DNA of 64,000 nucleotides, taken from the NCBI GenBank assembly GCA_937873715.1, contig CALMYJ010000020.1:1-64000 (forward strand), written 5' to 3'. Under the pieces are notes generated by a model that saw only the letters and a program-made list of their open reading frames with translations, did not search any database and had not been told where the DNA came from. This DNA is from an uncultured Chitinophagaceae bacterium (GTDB lineage: Bacteria; Bacteroidota; Bacteroidia; Chitinophagales; Chitinophagaceae). Positions 15,722 through 25,561 of this stretch are shown here, piece after piece; position 1 is the first letter of the stretch, and every line of letters begins with the position of its first letter. A program made the translations under genes and the position numbers.

Positions 15722-18700
15722 CTACAACACCACCACCCTGCCTGTGGCCAGCCGCTGGCCGGTATTACTCAGCAGGTTGATAAAGTATACCCCTTTGCCA
15801 AAAACCCGTAAGTCTACATCCATCTGCCCGTAAGATTGTGTTACAGTAAACTGGCGGTTTAACACCAAAGCTCCTTTGGCATCATAAATCAGTAAAAGCC
15901 TTGGCAACACATTGCCCACTATGCTGTGGTAACGCACCTGGAACCTGCCTGTGTTGGGGTTGGGAAATACAAATAATGTATTGGTAACCGAATCGCCTAT
16001 GGTTAACATAGCAGATGTACCCTGGCAGCCATTGGCATCCAGTACCTGTACTTTATAATCCCCGATGTTATCGATATCAACAAGATAGCTGCCTGCTGAT
16101 GCGTTGATGGGCTGGTTATTCCTGTACCAGTTATAAGTGGTAATCGATGATGCAGATACTGCATTGAGAGTGGTGGTAAGCCCCGGGTGTAATTTTAAAC
16201 CAGGACTGGCCTGCAGGCTAACTACCGGTAAGGGGTTAACCGTTAATACAGCAGCACTGGTTGTATCTGCCAGTACACAGGGCGCTGCACTGCGTATAAT
16301 ACAACGATACCGGTACCCGTTTAACCCAACACTGGCACTCCTTACCTGTAAGGTATCGGTTGTAACACCGGCATAGCTGCTGCCGTTAGTAATATCGGCA
16401 AAAACACCATTAGGGGCGGCTGCCTGCCATTGATACAATGGGCTGGTACCACTGGCTGCTGTTCCAAACCGGGCAGTAGCACCCTCGCAAATGGTAATAT
16501 CAACAGGGTTTAAGCGGTTAGAAACCGGCTGCACCACTTCAAGTGTAATTGATGAAGCCCCAGGACTGGTGCATGGGCCATTCACTGCAATGGCAGTATA
16601 AGTAGTGGTAACATCTGGTTTTGCGTATACCCTTCCCAGTGGTGTTGATCCGTTATACGGTATTGTGGCAGCCACATCGGTATACAATGTATTAGCCGGC
16701 GACCACACCACATCAAACTCTTTTGGCAAAATATATTCAAGCGTTACCGACCAGTTGGTGAGTAACCCAAAATCTTCCGGGCCGCCATCAGCCATAGCCA
16801 GCGTCCATGTACCATTGGGTATAGAAAAAAGATCGGCAAACTGCTCTGCATCGGCCGGGAAACCATTGGGATTTTGAACCGGGTTAGTAGAAACATTTAC
16901 ATTGATTAAATCCGGCTTATAAGGCCCCGGCACCGGTGAGAGCCCGTACTGGTAAGGGCTGGGTACTGTATAAAAAGATGTGGTATCAAAAGAATTCACC
17001 TCAGCATCAAACCAGCCGGAGTTGGGTATCTCCCCATCAAAGCCCGTGTATTGGCCACCGTTATATTTATACAAATTCAAAATTTTACCGTTGGGTGCCT
17101 TTAAGTTTATAATCATATCACCGGGATAGGTATGGCTCATAGTGAGTTTTACCCTTATACCCGTAATGGTTACTCCTGCCGGTATCCCTGTAACAGCAAT
17201 ATTTGAACTGGCGCCGGTGGCTACATTATCAGGTATACTTACGGCAATAGTACCACTGCTAAAAGTACCTGAAGCCAGTGAACCCGATACCTCCAAAGCC
17301 CTGGCACCTCCCCTGCACACCGGGCTGGCCTGAAAGAAGAGCGGCGGTAAAGGCACTTTATTTACAGTTACCCTTACTGTACTGCAGGCAGCATCTGCCA
17401 CACAGCCTCCCTCTCCCCTAACAAAATAGCTGGTACTGGCATCTGGAGATACAATGATGGTATCGCCTGTACCTACTGCCGTTCCGCCACAGGCAGTGCT
17501 ATACCAGCGCCATGAGGTGGCATTATTCAATACCGCATCTTTTAAATACAAACGGGCAGAACCACCGGCACATATTGTAGTATCGGTACTAATACCCCCC
17601 GCTACCGGGAAAACACAAGAAGTAAACCGGATTAAATAATCTTCTGTTTCCCCATTATTGATGGTGCCGTAACCGGTGCAGGCATCCGTAGCAGTTAGTG
17701 GGGTGCCAAAGCGTACCCTCACCCTCATTTTGGTAAGCCCAATAACCGTACTGGCAGGAATATTGATATTACCATTCACCACGCTGCCGTTGCCAAAACC
17801 CACGTTGGTAAATTCGGATGCATCAAATACACCATCCTGGTTAAAGTCGATCCATACACCAACATATTCAAAACCCCCGGCACCATTACCAACCTGCACT
17901 GATATCGGTTGCAATTGCCCGATGGGTAATACCGGCACGGGAAGCAGCCCGGCATAATCCATATACCCGGCACTGTTACAAAACGAACTGCTGTTGTTAA
18001 GCGTACCGAAAGTTACATTCCGTATATCATCATTCTGGCTGCAATTGGTAGCTGGCGGTGTACAATACACCTGCAATGGGCTGGTGGTAAACGACTGTAC
18101 GGCACAACCAACAGCCTCACCTGCATTGTTTTTGGGTACAATCCTGTAATAATAGGTAGAATTGGTAGCCAGGCTTGGCGCAAAGGGATAAGTGGTTGTG
18201 GCAACTGTTGCCACAAGTGGCGGATTAACGCTGGTACCAAAATATACATCGTAAGATGTAGCGCCGGAGGCTGCAAACCAGGTAAGCGCACCATTAATAG
18301 GCACCAGCGTTGCACCATTGGCCGGGAAGAGCCCCGTGGCACAACCCGGTGCGCCGGCAGGAGCCGAATAGGTAATACTCAGTTCGGGCTGACCGGTACC
18401 GTTATCCCCGGCATAGCCATAAATATTATAATTAACTGCCGAGCCTCGTACAAATCCAATATTTACCTTGCTGTTACCGGCACTGTTTTGTAAAAAAGTA
18501 ATACCGGCACTGTTAACAGGCCGGGTAACAGTACTGTTGATAAACCACGAAGCTGCATCACTGATAACATTTGTACCCAAAGCACCAATGGCGTTGTAAA
18601 GTGCGGTCGCATCCAATACGGCAGGGTCGCCGCTAAAACCATGTATTTCGTTTATGGCTGTTGAATTGGTGGTGCCGTAAGTTTTAAAAGTAACCGATGC

Positions 18701-18973
18701 TGCAGTGATAACCGAACCCGGCGGTATGGTGGTTAAATTAAAAGTAGCCCATCCCCTGTTGCTGTTACTGCCCAGCAGCACCATATTGCCATCGTTTTTG
18801 GCACTGCCATCAGTAGAGCCGGTAATGAATGACCCTGCACTGCCTGTAGCGGTAAACACTGTAGTTGTTTGCGCTGCCAGCCTGAAACACAATACCCAAA
18901 GCAGTAGTAAAGCAAGGATTCTGCGGTGTATAATACTTTCAAATAGACTGGTACAACAGGTAAATATCTGCAT
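15722..18973 (-). CDS. T9SS-secreted multidomain surface protein (GEVED, P-domain, Ig-like)
   Basis: The 1083-aa protein has a long signal peptide (core LALLLLWVLCFRLAAQ). Domains in order, residues approximate: DNRLRE-like beta domain 36-205 (GWATFNLTTIPPGSVIT); fibronectin III-like 210-298; GEVED domain 300-452 (VWIDFNQDGVFDASEF, NGETEDYLIRF); Ig-like 455-540; proprotein-convertase P-domain 555-760 (TMSHTYPGDMIINLKAPNG, WTLAMADGGPEDFG); further Ig-like repeats; and a type A T9SS sorting domain from about 1005 (FVFPNPNTGRF to GRVVVL). It is exported and probably attached to the cell surface. No protease domain accompanies the P-domain, so adhesion or binding is likelier than catalysis. Confidence 0.9.
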   Translation of the reverse strand: MQIFTCCTSLFESIIHRRILALLLLWVLCFRLAAQTTTVFTATGSAGSFITGSTDGSAKNDGNMVLLGSNSNRGWATFNLTTIPPGSVITAASVTFKTYGTTNSTAINEIHGFSGDPAVLDATALYNAIGALGTNVISDAASWFINSTVTRPVNSAGITFLQNSAGNSKVNIGFVRGSAVNYNIYGYAGDNGTGQPELSITYSAPAGAPGCATGLFPANGATLVPINGALTWFAASGATSYDVYFGTSVNPPLVATVATTTYPFAPSLATNSTYYYRIVPKNNAGEAVGCAVQSFTTSPLQVYCTPPATNCSQNDDIRNVTFGTLNNSSSFCNSAGYMDYAGLLPVPVLPIGQLQPISVQVGNGAGGFEYVGVWIDFNQDGVFDASEFTNVGFGNGSVVNGNINIPASTVIGLTKMRVRVRFGTPLTATDACTGYGTINNGETEDYLIRFTSCVFPVAGGISTDTTICAGGSARLYLKDAVLNNATSWRWYSTACGGTAVGTGDTIIVSPDASTSYFVRGEGGCVADAACSTVRVTVNKVPLPPLFFQASPVCRGGARALEVSGSLASGTFSSGTIAVSIPDNVATGASSNIAVTGIPAGVTITGIRVKLTMSHTYPGDMIINLKAPNGKILNLYKYNGGQYTGFDGEIPNSGWFDAEVNSFDTTSFYTVPSPYQYGLSPVPGPYKPDLINVNVSTNPVQNPNGFPADAEQFADLFSIPNGTWTLAMADGGPEDFGLLTNWSVTLEYILPKEFDVVWSPANTLYTDVAATIPYNGSTPLGRVYAKPDVTTTYTAIAVNGPCTSPGASSITLEVVQPVSNRLNPVDITICEGATARFGTAASGTSPLYQWQAAAPNGVFADITNGSSYAGVTTDTLQVRSASVGLNGYRYRCIIRSAAPCVLADTTSAAVLTVNPLPVVSLQASPGLKLHPGLTTTLNAVSASSITTYNWYRNNQPINASAGSYLVDIDNIGDYKVQVLDANGCQGTSAMLTIGDSVTNTLFVFPNPNTGRFQVRYHSIVGNVLPRLLLIYDAKGALVLNRQFTVTQSYGQMDVDLRVFGKGVYFINLLSNTGQRLATGRVVVL

Positions 18974-19101
18974 AAGCTTGTATTGTATTCCGTTAAGGCA
19001 GGGTGTTAAAAGGATACCCGGTTAGTAATGGTTAATCAATGCTGAAAAACGAATTTATATAAAAATCAGCAACTGCCCGGGCTCATCGCAACAGGTTGTT
19101 T

Positions 19102-20655
19102 TTATTTATGTTCGCCAAATACCTTCCTCAATGCATCGGCAATTTCCCCCAGGGTACAGTAGTTTTCCACCGCATCAATTACAACCGGCATCAGGTTGCT
19201 GCCGTTCATAGCGGCTGTTTCAATAGCATCCAGGCAGGCTACCACCTTACTGGCGTTTCTTTTTTGCCGCAGCATTTTTAATTTTTCGGCCTGCACCTGG
19301 CGGATGCTGTCATCAATTTTAAAACCGGGAACCGCACTATCCTGCTCTACCGTAAATTTATTTACCCCCACAATAATTTTTTCGCCGCTCTCAATCTGCC
19401 GCTGGTAGTCGTAAGCGCTACGGGCAATTTCTTCCTGCATAAAGCCCTGCTCTATGGCGGCTACACTGCCACCGAGTGCATCTATTTTTTCAATTAACTG
19501 GCTGGCATTTTTTTCTATTTCATCAGTTAGCGCTTCTACAAAATAACTGCCGGCCAGCGGATCAACCGTATCCGGGGTGCCGCTTTCAAAAGCCACTACC
19601 TGCTGGGTACGCAGGGCTATACGGGCTGCTTCTTCGGTAGGCAGGCTCAGCGCTTCATCATACCCGTTAGTATGCAGGCTTTGCGTACCACCCAATACTG
19701 CAGCCAGGGTTTGTACGGTTACTCTTGCTATATTATTCAAAGGCTGCTGTGCGGTAAGCGTGGCCCCACCGGTTTGGGTATGAAAACGCAGCATCATTGC
19801 TTTGGGGTCGGTGGCACCAAGTTCTTGCATCATTATGGCCCACATCCGGCGTGCCGCCCTGAATTTGGCCACTTCCTCAAACAAATGATTATGGGCATTA
19901 AAAAAGAAAGACAACCTTTTACCAAAAACATTTATATCCAACCCCTTTTCCTTTGCTGCCTCAACATAAGCTTTACCGTTAGCTAAGGTAAAAGCCACTT
20001 CCTGCACTGCCGTGCTGCCAGCTTCACGGATATGGTAGCCGGAGATGGATATCGTATTCCACCTGGGCAATTCCCGGGCACACCATTCAAAAATATCGGT
20101 AATGATACGCATGGATGGCCGGGGCGGATAGATATAGGTACCCCTTGCGGCATACTCTTTTAAAATATCATTTTGTATGGTGCCGGAAATTTTGCTAAGG
20201 TCGGCGCCCTGCTTTTTTGCCAGCGCCACATACAGGGCCAGCAGTATAAAGCCGGTGGCATTAATCGTCATAGATGTGGATACCTCTTCCAGCTTTATAC
20301 CCTCAAACAGTATTTCCATATCTTCCAGGCTGTCGATAGCCACCCCTACTTTACCCACTTCACCTTCGGCCAGCGGATGATCGCTGTCGTATCCAATTTG
20401 TGTGGGTAAATCAAATGCAACACTGAGGCCGTTTACCCCCTGAGACAACAGGTAATGGTAGCGTTTATTGCTTTCGGCTGCTGTACTAAAGCCGGCATAT
20501 TGCCGCATCGTCCACAATTTACCCCGGTACATATCCGGCTGTATACCCCGTGTAAAGGGAAATTGTCCGGGCACACCAGCATCTGCCGAAGGCAAATCCG
20601 CCGGGTTGTAAAGGGCTTTAATCTCAATACCGGAATCGGTGTACTTTTTTTTCAT
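19102..20655 (-). CDS. Methylmalonyl-CoA mutase catalytic subunit lacking the B12 domain
   Basis: The 517-aa protein is the TIM-barrel catalytic chain of a coenzyme-B12-dependent acyl-CoA mutase. The usual C-terminal cobalamin-binding domain (DxHxxG) is absent, so a separate B12 subunit must exist outside this window. Specificity residues point to methylmalonyl-CoA: Y43 (in [14 protein letters not shown]) and R171 (in [13 protein letters not shown]), the positions that are Phe and Gln in isobutyryl-CoA mutases. The reaction interconverts (R)-methylmalonyl-CoA and succinyl-CoA. It is followed upstream by a 172-aa membrane protein gene 22 bp away in the same orientation. Confidence 0.9.
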   Translation of the reverse strand: MKKKYTDSGIEIKALYNPADLPSADAGVPGQFPFTRGIQPDMYRGKLWTMRQYAGFSTAAESNKRYHYLLSQGVNGLSVAFDLPTQIGYDSDHPLAEGEVGKVGVAIDSLEDMEILFEGIKLEEVSTSMTINATGFILLALYVALAKKQGADLSKISGTIQNDILKEYAARGTYIYPPRPSMRIITDIFEWCARELPRWNTISISGYHIREAGSTAVQEVAFTLANGKAYVEAAKEKGLDINVFGKRLSFFFNAHNHLFEEVAKFRAARRMWAIMMQELGATDPKAMMLRFHTQTGGATLTAQQPLNNIARVTVQTLAAVLGGTQSLHTNGYDEALSLPTEEAARIALRTQQVVAFESGTPDTVDPLAGSYFVEALTDEIEKNASQLIEKIDALGGSVAAIEQGFMQEEIARSAYDYQRQIESGEKIIVGVNKFTVEQDSAVPGFKIDDSIRQVQAEKLKMLRQKRNASKVVACLDAIETAAMNGSNLMPVVIDAVENYCTLGEIADALRKVFGEHK

Positions 20656-20677
20656 ACAGCAGTTTTAGTAATACCGG

Positions 20678-21196
20678 TTACAGCAGTTTTTTGGCTTCAA
20701 ACTGCAGGGCTTCCAGCACAACCGGGCTAAGCTCGGCATTAGGATTTGCAGCATATTCAAGCAGGCGCCTGCTCAGTTCTACCGCCGGGGCACTGGAAGG
20801 CAGTATAGCTGCCACCTGGTTAATGATATAGGTGTTTTGATCTTTTAAATTGCCAATAGCCTTCCACATGTCGTGGCTTACATATATCTGCTGGCTTACA
20901 TTATATTCATACTCGGCCCTGATGGTTTCGAGCAGGGCAAGCTGGTAATCCACCACAGTTGCATCGGCAAAAGTGGTATGCGTAACAAGATGTTTTAGTG
21001 ATATGCGTTCAGCAAAAAGGGTAAGCCTTTCATAAGCCTGCAGCCTTAGCTGTACCGTATTGTTATTGATACCAAGGCGTTCTTTCAGTTCGTCTTTCAT
21101 GCCTTTAAATTCGGCTAACAGCCAGGCGATACAGATAAAAAAAACAAAGAGCACAGCCAACTGTACATCCTGCATGGTTATTGCCAGTATTGTCAT
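20678..21196 (-). CDS. Bacteroidota conserved membrane-anchored protein (probably DUF7935)
   Basis: The 172-aa protein has one N-terminal membrane helix (VQLAVLFVFFICIAWLLA), followed by a mostly helical soluble part. The stretch YERLTLFAERISLKHLV and the ETIRAEYEYNVSQQIYVS segment are characteristic of a conserved Bacteroidota family that I recall as DUF7935. Its role is unknown. It precedes the mutase gene by 22 bp, and the pairing may be functional or merely positional. Confidence 0.72.
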   Translation of the reverse strand: MTILAITMQDVQLAVLFVFFICIAWLLAEFKGMKDELKERLGINNNTVQLRLQAYERLTLFAERISLKHLVTHTTFADATVVDYQLALLETIRAEYEYNVSQQIYVSHDMWKAIGNLKDQNTYIINQVAAILPSSAPAVELSRRLLEYAANPNAELSPVVLEALQFEAKKLL

Positions 21197-21317
21197 ATAA
21201 AAAATCTTTCACGCAAAATTAAGGTAATTGCGCTGCCATATTATTTCCTGTTTTCGCAATATCAGCATGGGGCTGTGCTTTCTTTTTGATTTAAATTTGC
21301 AGCAAATACAATGAATT

Positions 21318-21662
21318 ATGGAAACAAGCATAACCACACCAGTAACCCTTACCCCGGGGGCTGTACAAGAAATAAAAAGACTGATGACCGAGCCTGGATT
21401 TGACAGCAGCAACAAGCTGCGTATTGGCGTAAAAGGCGGGGGTTGTAGTGGCATGACTTATGTGCTGGGCTTTGACCAGCCTACTGAAAAAGACGAACAT
21501 TTTGAGATGGAAGGCATAGCCTGTATTATGGATAAAACGCATGGCATTTACCTGATGGGCATGGAAGTGGACTGGCAGGATGGCCTCAACTCCCGTGGAT
21601 TTACGTTCAACAATCCCAATGCCAGCAATACCTGTGGCTGCGGTACCTCTTTTGCAGTATAA
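21318..21662 (+). CDS. IscA/SufA/ErpA-type iron-sulfur cluster assembly protein
   Basis: The 114-aa HesB/IscA-family protein carries the three conserved cysteines: C43 (GGGCSGMTY) and C106/C108 in the TCGCG tail. These bind iron or a 2Fe-2S cluster for transfer to target proteins in the cytosol. The upstream sequence has TAAATTTG at 21292-21299, a good -7 element. It stands alone, convergent with the 1268-aa surface protein. The exact paralogue (IscA, SufA or ErpA) cannot be assigned. Confidence 0.92.
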   Translation: METSITTPVTLTPGAVQEIKRLMTEPGFDSSNKLRIGVKGGGCSGMTYVLGFDQPTEKDEHFEMEGIACIMDKTHGIYLMGMEVDWQDGLNSRGFTFNNPNASNTCGCGTSFAV

Positions 21663-21719
21663 CCAGGGAAATACTTTAAAAACTATTAAGCTGCTTTGTA
21701 AATACAGGGCAGTTTTTTT

Positions 21720-24700
21720 TTACCGCAACAGCAACAGGTTGCTTTTAAAAGACTTTCGGATACAGTTATTTTTAATCCAGATATATACCACAAAATTTCC
21801 CGGGTCTTGTTTTTTACCCTTAAATGTACCATCCCAGCAGTCATTGGGGTTTTGCGTGGTAAATACTTTTTGCCCGTAGCGGTTATGTATCGATAACTCA
21901 AATTGATTTGGCGTGCCGGTGGTAATTACCCGGTAGCAATCATTCAGTCCGTCGCCATTAGGTGTAAAACTGTTGGGTGCGTAAAATGCCGGTTTAGTTG
22001 CTTCAAATGCTGTAATAAAAATACTATCCCTGCTGCTGCATCCTGTAATAGTGCTGGTGCCGGTAACATAATACCAGCGCTCCTGCTGGGTGACAGACAC
22101 GGGATTGGCAATAGTATTACTATTGAGTTGAAGGGGTAAAATACCGGACGTCCATAAGTAGGTATCCGCACCCGTTACCTGCAGTTGTACCGTATCGTTG
22201 TAACAATCAATATCATTCGATTTTGTAACCCTTAGTACAGGTGCCGGACTTACCAGCACGGTTGTGGAGAGTATGGCAGAATCGTTGCACTCACTGTTGG
22301 TTATTTTAACGGAAAAAGTAGTGCTATTAAAAATACTTGCAGTAACAGATGCTGCCGCCGGGTTATTTACAACAGCAGCAGGCTGCCACTGATAGGCATT
22401 GCCGCCCGAAGCAGAAAGAGTAAAAGGAGTACCGGCACACACACTGCTGCCTGGCGATATTGAAAAATCAGAAAGAGAACCTACTGTAACCGTTAGCGAA
22501 TCTAAAGTAGTACAACCTGTACCGTTATTTACAGCCTGCACATAATAGGTAGTGGTAGTGGCAGGTGTAGCAACCGGATTGGCGATAGCGGCATTATTCA
22601 GCGTGGCCGAAGGGAACCAGTTATAGCTGTCGGCACCGGCAGCAAGCAACTGCACAGGTTTGCCGGCACAGGTAGCCGTATTACCGGATACAGTAATAGA
22701 TGGCGGCGGAATTGCCACAACCTGCACCTGGTCGCTGCCCGAGCAGCCATTAATATCCGTACCCGTTACGGTAAATATTGCAGTGGATTGTATAGTGGCA
22801 ACCGGGTTGGCAACCGTGCTGTTACTTAAGCTTGCTGCCGGCAGCCACGAATAAGCGTTTGCACCGGTAGCCTGCAGTGTAATGGATGTACCGGCACACA
22901 CGGTGGTATCATTTCCGGCAAAAATTACCGGGGCAGTATTTACAGTAATATTTATCGTATCGGTTGCTGTGCAGCCACCAGCACTGGTGCCGGTTACCAC
23001 ATATTGTGTTGTAGACAAAGGCGTTGCTGCCGGGTTGCTCACCGAAGCATTGCTGAGGCCGGTAGCAGGTTGCCAGTTATAAGTAGCAGCACCGGTAGCC
23101 AGCAACTGTATGGTGCTGCCGCTGCAAATGGCCGTATCGTTGTTGGTTTGTAACAATGGCAGGCTGTTTACTGTTACCAGCATACTGTCGGTAGCCGTAC
23201 AGCCATTGGCCGCTGTTGTAGAAACAAAATATTTTGTGGTGGAACTAACTGTGGCAACAGGGTTAGCAATACCGGCATCGCTTAAGCCGGTTGCCGGTGT
23301 CCAGCTATAATCAGCGGCACCCGAAGCAAACAGTTGTACCTGTTGCGGGCCGCAAATACTGGTATCATTGCTGATGAAAATTACCGGGGCAGTATTTACA
23401 GTAATATTTATCGTATCGGTTGCTGTGCAGCCACCAGCACTGGTGCCGGTTACCACATATTGTGTTGTAGACAAAGGCGTTGCTGCCGGGTTGCTCACCG
23501 AAGCATTGCTGAGGCCGGTAGCAGGTTGCCAGTTATAAGTAGCAGCACCGGTAGCCAGCAACTGTATGGTGCTGCCGCTGCAAATGGCCGTATCGTTGTT
23601 GGTTTGTAACAATGGCAGGCTGTTTACTGTTACCAGCATACTGTCGGTAGCCGTACAGCCATTGGCCGCTGTTGTAGAAACAAAATATTTTGTGGTGGAA
23701 CTAACTGTGGCAACAGGGTTAGCAATACCGGCATCGCTTAAGCCGGTTGCCGGTGTCCAGCTATAATCAGCGGCACCCGAAGCAAACAGTTGTACCTGTT
23801 GCGGGCCGCAAACAGTAGTATCATTGCCTGCCTGGATAAATACAGGAGTGATATCCACAAGATTAGTTAAACTATCTGTACATCCATTGGTATCCGTTAC
23901 CGTGAGTTTAACCTCGTAAGTGCCTGTAGCCGTATATTGATGCACGGGGTTGTTGATATTGGCAGTAGCCCCGTCGCCAAACTGCCAGAACCAGGATTGT
24001 ACCGGGTTCAATCTTGTAAAAGCCGTGCCTGTAAATTCAACTGTACTACATTTAATCGTATCCGAAATTTTTAAAGAATCGATATTGGGCTGAAAGGGGG
24101 TGCTGCTGATGGGGAGGATATGCCCGGTTTGGTACAGGCCAACTTTGCCTTCTGTTGCACCCCAGGTATTATTATTATCCTCAAGTATTACCCCGCTTGC
24201 TCCGCCACTAAGAACCGCATCAATGGATGGATGAGGCAGTTGGGATGACAAACCAATGTATCCGCCGCCGCCACCACCACCGGGTCCAATTCTTCCTCCT
24301 CCTAATTGTGGCACATAAATAACAAGGTCTCCACCCTTGCCGCCCGATGCGTCGGTTCGTAAGGTTGCCGGAACATCCTGGCAATCAATAACAATTGAGC
24401 CTCCTGCACCACCGCCACCATTACCATCGTGGCAATTATTTAGATTGTTATTACAATTTAAAGCACCGCTTCCCCGAGCCAAAATTGAGTAACCATTGGG
24501 TAAAACAGTGGCTGCTGAAATCAAAACAATACCTCCGCCATTACCGCCATTCATATCAACTCCATTTTGATTATCTGTATGACCACTACCGCCACCACCG
24601 CCCATAAACAATTTGTTCTTTGCTGTATAGTTTAATTCCAATCCCCCCAACCCCCTATTATCAAATGGAGCAGATCCGCCCTGCTCTAATTGGTCTCCCC

Positions 24701-25526
24701 CCGTCCCGCCTGTCCCGGCGTTACCACCACCACCACCACCCGAATTATGACCATTGCCACCGCCACCGCCGTTTGCGTTGGCGCCTTTACCATAAGCAAT
24801 ACCAGCGCCATTTTGATAAATTCCTTCCCCTTTAGCAGCAGAAATATTTGTATTTACCGGGTAAAAAAATCCGTTATTAAAGCAGGATAATGACTGAAAA
24901 AAACTATTCTTACTTTGACCGCCCCTAAATCCTCTGCCTGAAACATCAATGTTTGCATCCAGGCTTATTGTATCCTTAGCATTTAAAACTAAAACGCCTC
25001 CAACTTCTCCATCCCAGGGTAGGCACGTAAGTGTACCTGTAACTGAAACACTTTTATAATAGGGTACTCTAATCAATTGAACACTGCCTGCAGGAATATC
25101 GTATAACCGCTCCAGCATAAATTGCAACTCAATTACATTTCCGGTAATCCTTTTTATAAAATTGAATTCATAATTACCGGCGTTAGCATAATTTGTTATA
25201 GTACCAAAAGCAGCCGTATTTGAAGAATCGATAATTGCACCTTTCATTTGAATGATAAGCACCGTATCCCCAGGTTTGAATTTTGAAGCATCTTTAACCG
25301 TAATCGTATAGCTACAACCCATATTGATAGCAGTTATGGGCGTATACTCATTGATTATACCACTAATACTGGCTGGTGTATCCAAAACCGGGTTTCTGAT
25401 TCTGGCATCATCAATCGAAAAAAAAGTTTCTAACTGATGCTCACTAAGATTTAAATGAAAAAAAGGGGAATAGCAATGACCAACAAGGTTACCCAAGAAC
25501 AGTACAGTAATCAAAAATGTTTTCAA
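21720..25526 (-). CDS. T9SS type B (gliding-motility-associated) surface protein with Ig-like repeats
   Basis: The 1268-aa protein begins with a short signal peptide (MKTFLITVLFLGNLVGHCYS). The N-terminal 350 residues include an extremely glycine-rich segment (GGGGGNGHNSGGGGGGNAG). A PKD-like domain follows (WFWQFGDGATANINNPVHQY), then about eight Ig-like units of roughly 76 aa with the pattern CxGxxxxLxAxGAxxYxWxPAxGL. The C-terminal 95 residues (YAPNSFTPNGDGLNDCYRV) are the CHU_C/type B T9SS sorting domain. Two of the repeat pairs are 436 bp of identical DNA. The likely role is a surface adhesin or stalk protein. Confidence 0.92.
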   Translation of the reverse strand: MKTFLITVLFLGNLVGHCYSPFFHLNLSEHQLETFFSIDDARIRNPVLDTPASISGIINEYTPITAINMGCSYTITVKDASKFKPGDTVLIIQMKGAIIDSSNTAAFGTITNYANAGNYEFNFIKRITGNVIELQFMLERLYDIPAGSVQLIRVPYYKSVSVTGTLTCLPWDGEVGGVLVLNAKDTISLDANIDVSGRGFRGGQSKNSFFQSLSCFNNGFFYPVNTNISAAKGEGIYQNGAGIAYGKGANANGGGGGNGHNSGGGGGGNAGTGGTGGDQLEQGGSAPFDNRGLGGLELNYTAKNKLFMGGGGGSGHTDNQNGVDMNGGNGGGIVLISAATVLPNGYSILARGSGALNCNNNLNNCHDGNGGGGAGGSIVIDCQDVPATLRTDASGGKGGDLVIYVPQLGGGRIGPGGGGGGGYIGLSSQLPHPSIDAVLSGGASGVILEDNNNTWGATEGKVGLYQTGHILPISSTPFQPNIDSLKISDTIKCSTVEFTGTAFTRLNPVQSWFWQFGDGATANINNPVHQYTATGTYEVKLTVTDTNGCTDSLTNLVDITPVFIQAGNDTTVCGPQQVQLFASGAADYSWTPATGLSDAGIANPVATVSSTTKYFVSTTAANGCTATDSMLVTVNSLPLLQTNNDTAICSGSTIQLLATGAATYNWQPATGLSNASVSNPAATPLSTTQYVVTGTSAGGCTATDTINITVNTAPVIFISNDTSICGPQQVQLFASGAADYSWTPATGLSDAGIANPVATVSSTTKYFVSTTAANGCTATDSMLVTVNSLPLLQTNNDTAICSGSTIQLLATGAATYNWQPATGLSNASVSNPAATPLSTTQYVVTGTSAGGCTATDTINITVNTAPVIFAGNDTTVCAGTSITLQATGANAYSWLPAASLSNSTVANPVATIQSTAIFTVTGTDINGCSGSDQVQVVAIPPPSITVSGNTATCAGKPVQLLAAGADSYNWFPSATLNNAAIANPVATPATTTTYYVQAVNNGTGCTTLDSLTVTVGSLSDFSISPGSSVCAGTPFTLSASGGNAYQWQPAAVVNNPAAASVTASIFNSTTFSVKITNSECNDSAILSTTVLVSPAPVLRVTKSNDIDCYNDTVQLQVTGADTYLWTSGILPLQLNSNTIANPVSVTQQERWYYVTGTSTITGCSSRDSIFITAFEATKPAFYAPNSFTPNGDGLNDCYRVITTGTPNQFELSIHNRYGQKVFTTQNPNDCWDGTFKGKKQDPGNFVVYIWIKNNCIRKSFKSNLLLLR
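22921..23356. repeat. Perfect 436-bp direct repeat, copy 1
   Basis: Identical base for base to 23377-23812, as compared line by line. The repeat period is 456 bp, that is 152 codons or two 76-aa Ig-like units, so the reading frame is kept. The remaining 20 bases of each period (23357-23376 here) differ from the sequence after copy 2. Confidence 0.95.
23377..23812. repeat. Perfect 436-bp direct repeat, copy 2
   Basis: Second copy of the repeat at 22921-23356, offset 456 bp. Absence of even silent differences indicates a very recent duplication or ongoing gene conversion. Confidence 0.95.
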
Positions 25527-25561
25527 GCAGTAGTATTATATACTTAAAAATACTGAAAACA

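Noticed and set aside
22660..23766. Long plus-strand frames (60-90 codons) opposite the Ig-like repeat gene, two of them identical
   Set aside because: They are antisense shadows of the repeat protein, and the identity only reflects the DNA duplication.
24395..24835. Histidine-rich frames of 70 codons on the plus strand
   Set aside because: They are the complement of the glycine codon runs in the type B T9SS protein.
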